Assembly (NCBI GenBank): GCA_030066245.1
Contig: JASJBY010000224.1
Span: 1 to 7,060 of the forward strand
Source: Gammaproteobacteria bacterium
GTDB taxonomy: Bacteria; Pseudomonadota; Gammaproteobacteria; JAABTG01
Length of the DNA: 7,060 bases
Direction: 5' to 3'
Part shown: positions 4,442-7,060 of the stretch, one piece after another
How positions within the stretch are numbered: position 1 is the stretch's first letter
Layout: every line of letters starts with the position of its first letter
Made by a program: the position numbers and the translations under genes
The notes under the pieces: model-generated
What the model saw: only the letters and a program-made list of their open reading frames with translations
The model's database searches: none
Told to the model about the DNA's origin: nothing

Positions 4442-7060
4442 ATGTCAGAACAACAAACATCAGCCAATCTACCTGTCTCGGCCCCTGAGGCCACGGCTGG
4501 GTCCCTCGGCATCGCCGGGCGCATGGCCCGGGCTTTCATCCATTCGCCCCTCTCGCCCCTGCTCTACCTGGCCATGCTGGGCATGGGTCTGCTGGGCCTG
4601 GTTGTCACGCCGCGCCAGGAGGATCCCCAGATCTCGGTACCCATGATCGACATCTTCCTGAGCTTTCCGGGCGCCTCTGCAGAGGAAGTCAGCAGCCTCG
4701 CCATGGAGCCGCTGGAGCTCATCGTCAGCGATATTCCCGGGGTCAAGCATGTGTATTCAGCCACCATGCGCGAGCAGGGCATCGTCACCGTGCGCTTCAA
4801 GGTGGGCGAGGAAATGGGAGCCTCCGTGGTCAAGGTGCACGACAAGCTTTTCTCCAACCTGGATCAGATGCCGCCGGGCGTTCAGCAACCGCTGGTGAAG
4901 CCCAAGGGCATCGACGATGTGCCGGTGGTGACCCTTACCCTTTGGTCCGACTCCCTGGACGACGCGGCCATGCGCACCCTGGGACTGAAGCTGCTGGAGA
5001 ATTTCAAACAGGTCCCCGATACGGGCAAGGGCTTTGTCGTGGGCGGTCGCGCCGAGCAGATCAAGGTGGAGATAAAGCCCGAGCGTCTGAAGGGCTTCGG
5101 ACTGAGCCTGGACCAGGTGGCACGCACCATCCAGACCGCCAACGCCGAAAAACGCACCGGCTCCACGGAGGTGGGCGGCAAGCACTACACCGTCTATGCC
5201 GGCTCGTTCCTGCGGAGCGCTGCGGATGTGGGCAACCTAGTGGTGGCCAGCCGGGAAGGCGCGCCGGTTTACGTGCGCGACGTGGCGAAAGTGACCCAGG
5301 CCCCGGAGGACTACCATCAGCTCGTCAACTATTACACGGGTACAGCCTACCCCGGTACGGGCACCGCCGATGGCGAGGCGGCGGTCACCATTGCCATCGC
5401 CAAGAAGGTGGGCAGCAATGGGGTCACCGTGGCTGCTGCAATCCTCCAGAAAGTGGAGGACCTCAAGGGCCGGCTCATTCCGGACAACGTGAGCGTGGAG
5501 GTGAGCCGCAACTACGGGGAGACCGCCAACGACAAGGTTAACGAGCTAATCTTCAAGCTGTTCGTTGCCACCGGTGCCGTGACGGTACTGGTGCTGCTGG
5601 CCCTGGGTCTCAGGGCGGCTATCGTCGTCACCCTGGTCATTCCGGTGGTGCTGCTGATGACGGTCTTCGCCGCGTGGCTGATGGGCTATACCATCGACCG
5701 GGTGAGCCTGTTCGCGCTGATCTTCTCCATCGGCATCCTGGTGGATGATGCCATCGTGGTGGTGGAGAACATATATCGGCGCTGGCTCATGAAAGGTGAC
5801 ACGGATACTGCGACCGCCGTGGACGCGGTACGCGAGGTGGGCGATCCCACCATCCTGGCCACATTCACCGTGGTGGCGGCACTGCTGCCCATGGGCTTCG
5901 TCACCGGCCTGATGGGTCCCTACATGCAGCCCATACCTGCGTTGGGATCGGTGGCCATGGTGTTCTCCCTGTTCGCTGCTTTTGTGTTCACGCCCTGGTT
6001 CGCCATGCGCGTCAAACCGTCGCTGGCGGCCCTGAAGCGGGCCGAAGAGCGTGAGCACGCGACCGAGCGAGGCTTAGACGGCCTGTTTCGCGGGCTGCTC
6101 GGACCTTTGATCGAGAATCGGTCTTTGGGCTGGAGCTTTCTGCTGGGTCTGGTGGCTGCCTTCCTCGCCTCGGTCATCCTGCTCTACACCACGGCGGTGC
6201 CTGTGAAAATGCTGCCTTACGACAACAAGCCCGAGTTCAGCGTGGTGGTGGACATGCCGGAGGGCACGGCGCTCGGTGCCACGGTGAACCTCACCCGGCA
6301 GCTAGCCGAGGCAGTGCGCAGGATCCCTGAGGTCACTGCGGTGCAGACCTACGCCGGGACCGCGAAGCCCTTCGACTTCAACGGCATGGTGCGTCACTAC
6401 TATCTGCGGGGCGAGCCCTGGCAGGCTGAGGTGCAGGTTCAGCTCACCCACAAGAAGGACCGCGACCGCAGCAGCCACGAGATCGCGACAGCTGCCCGGC
6501 AGGCGCTCAAACCCATTGCTGATGAAGCCGGCGCGCGCATTACGGTCGCCGAGATGCCGCCGGGACCGCCGGTCATTCAGTCGGTGGTGGCCGAGGTATA
6601 CGGCCCGGATGCCGCAATTCGCAAGCAAGTGACCCGGGACATGCTCGCTCTGTTCCAGGAACTGGAGAACGCGGGCAGTCTGGCCGACGTGGACACCTAC
6701 ATGCCGGATAAGTACGAGATCGTGCGATTCGAGGTGGACAGCGAGAAAGCCGTGCGTCGCGGGATATCCGTGGACAACATTATCCGCAACGTAGAGATGG
6801 CCATGGGCGGGTACAAGCTTGGCGACGTGAAGCGCGGCGGCATTGTGCAGGAGCCCACTTACATCGTCATGCAGGTGCCGCTTGCCGTGCGCGCCCGCGC
6901 CGGGCGCCTTGGCGACTTGCCCATCGCCACGCCGGACGGTCAGACCGTGCCCCTTGCCGAGCTGGGCCGCTTCGTCAAAGCCAGCCAGGATCCAGCCATC
7001 TACCGAAAGGATTTGCGCCGTCTGGAATACGTGGTGGGGGACGCGGTGGGACGCCTGGGT
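4442..7060 (+). CDS. RND efflux permease, HAE1/AcrB type (3' end outside window)
   Basis: The frame is open from ATG 4442 to the right edge, 873 codons without a stop. The protein is an inner-membrane proton-driven pump, expected to be a trimer working with the adaptor encoded upstream. TM1 is near residues 38-56, the first porter/docking region follows to about 370, and helices lie near 371-389, 393-413, 423-444, 471-492, 501-522 and 565-583. The second periplasmic region runs from about 585 to the edge. TM4 reads GILVDDAIVVVEN, with Asp435 and Asp436 matching the proton-relay pair of AcrB (Asp407/408). This favours the drug/solute HAE1 branch over heavy-metal pumps. Full-length relatives have about 1,030-1,080 residues, so the last five helices are missing here, as are the TM10/TM11 Lys and Arg partners. 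The segments QEDPQI, FPGASAEEV and KPKGIDDVPVVTLTLWS recall an unnamed proteobacterial RND group. Start ATG 4442 keeps the LGIAGRMARAF segment; no good ribosome binding site precedes it. The substrate is unknown. Confidence 0.95.
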   Translation, partial: MSEQQTSANLPVSAPEATAGSLGIAGRMARAFIHSPLSPLLYLAMLGMGLLGLVVTPRQEDPQISVPMIDIFLSFPGASAEEVSSLAMEPLELIVSDIPGVKHVYSATMREQGIVTVRFKVGEEMGASVVKVHDKLFSNLDQMPPGVQQPLVKPKGIDDVPVVTLTLWSDSLDDAAMRTLGLKLLENFKQVPDTGKGFVVGGRAEQIKVEIKPERLKGFGLSLDQVARTIQTANAEKRTGSTEVGGKHYTVYAGSFLRSAADVGNLVVASREGAPVYVRDVAKVTQAPEDYHQLVNYYTGTAYPGTGTADGEAAVTIAIAKKVGSNGVTVAAAILQKVEDLKGRLIPDNVSVEVSRNYGETANDKVNELIFKLFVATGAVTVLVLLALGLRAAIVVTLVIPVVLLMTVFAAWLMGYTIDRVSLFALIFSIGILVDDAIVVVENIYRRWLMKGDTDTATAVDAVREVGDPTILATFTVVAALLPMGFVTGLMGPYMQPIPALGSVAMVFSLFAAFVFTPWFAMRVKPSLAALKRAEEREHATERGLDGLFRGLLGPLIENRSLGWSFLLGLVAAFLASVILLYTTAVPVKMLPYDNKPEFSVVVDMPEGTALGATVNLTRQLAEAVRRIPEVTAVQTYAGTAKPFDFNGMVRHYYLRGEPWQAEVQVQLTHKKDRDRSSHEIATAARQALKPIADEAGARITVAEMPPGPPVIQSVVAEVYGPDAAIRKQVTRDMLALFQELENAGSLADVDTYMPDKYEIVRFEVDSEKAVRRGISVDNIIRNVEMAMGGYKLGDVKRGGIVQEPTYIVMQVPLAVRARAGRLGDLPIATPDGQTVPLAELGRFVKASQDPAIYRKDLRRLEYVVGDAVGRLG

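Noticed and set aside
4306..4488. 60-codon plus-strand open frame over the repeat region
   Set aside because: It is made by the heptamer array read as codons and overlaps the permease start in another frame; the protein is low complexity and has no ribosome binding site.
5546..6058. 170-codon minus-strand open frame inside the permease gene
   Set aside because: The His/Gln/Asp-rich product is the antisense reading of Val/Leu/Met-rich membrane helices; the plus-strand permease frame is clearly the real one.
4442..7060. Heavy-metal (CzcA/CusA) pump assignment
   Set aside because: TM4 has VDDAIVVVEN with two adjacent Asp residues, the HAE1 form, instead of the form usual in heavy-metal pumps; the Met-rich adaptor alone is not enough.

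Overview
The window is GC-rich, densely coding DNA. It carries a periplasmic adaptor gene followed by an inner-membrane RND pump gene, so the source is a Gram-negative bacterium. The ferritin is very close to enterobacterial FtnA and the adaptor/RND pair looks proteobacterial. A gammaproteobacterium is the best guess, but this is inference from protein style rather than from any phylogenetic marker.

Layout, left to right. (1) Positions 2-166 hold the last 54 codons of a plus-strand gene I cannot identify. (2) Positions 296-2209 (+) encode a complete ABC exporter half-transporter, with an N-terminal six-helix membrane domain and a C-terminal ATPase carrying every canonical motif. (3) Positions 2231-2764 (-) encode a complete non-heme ferritin of the FtnA type with an intact ferroxidase centre, convergent with the ABC gene across a 21-bp gap. 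(4) Positions 2765-3174 are a divergent intergenic region holding the upstream sequences of ferritin and of the adaptor gene; several small hairpins are visible but no gene. (5) Positions 3175-4272 (+) encode a secreted membrane-fusion (adaptor) protein with an unusual methionine-rich segment at its alpha-hairpin. (6) Positions 4273-4441 are a gap filled by two oppositely oriented arrays of 7-bp repeats that could fold on each other. (7) From 4442 to the right edge runs an uninterrupted open frame of 873 codons: an RND efflux permease of the HAE1/AcrB type, cut off by the window before its last membrane helices.

The adaptor and the permease should form one efflux system spanning the periplasm. 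No outer-membrane channel gene is visible; it may lie downstream or be a shared TolC-like protein. The substrate cannot be read from the sequence. The permease has the Asp-Asp proton-relay motif of drug/solute pumps. The ABC exporter and ferritin are separate units with no shown link to the RND system.

The most unusual structure is the pair of inverted heptanucleotide repeat arrays between adaptor and permease. One array ends 8 nt before the permease start codon and occupies the place where a Shine-Dalgarno sequence would be expected. I saw no CRISPR array, tRNA, rRNA, insertion sequence or phage gene, and no clearly new multi-gene system.
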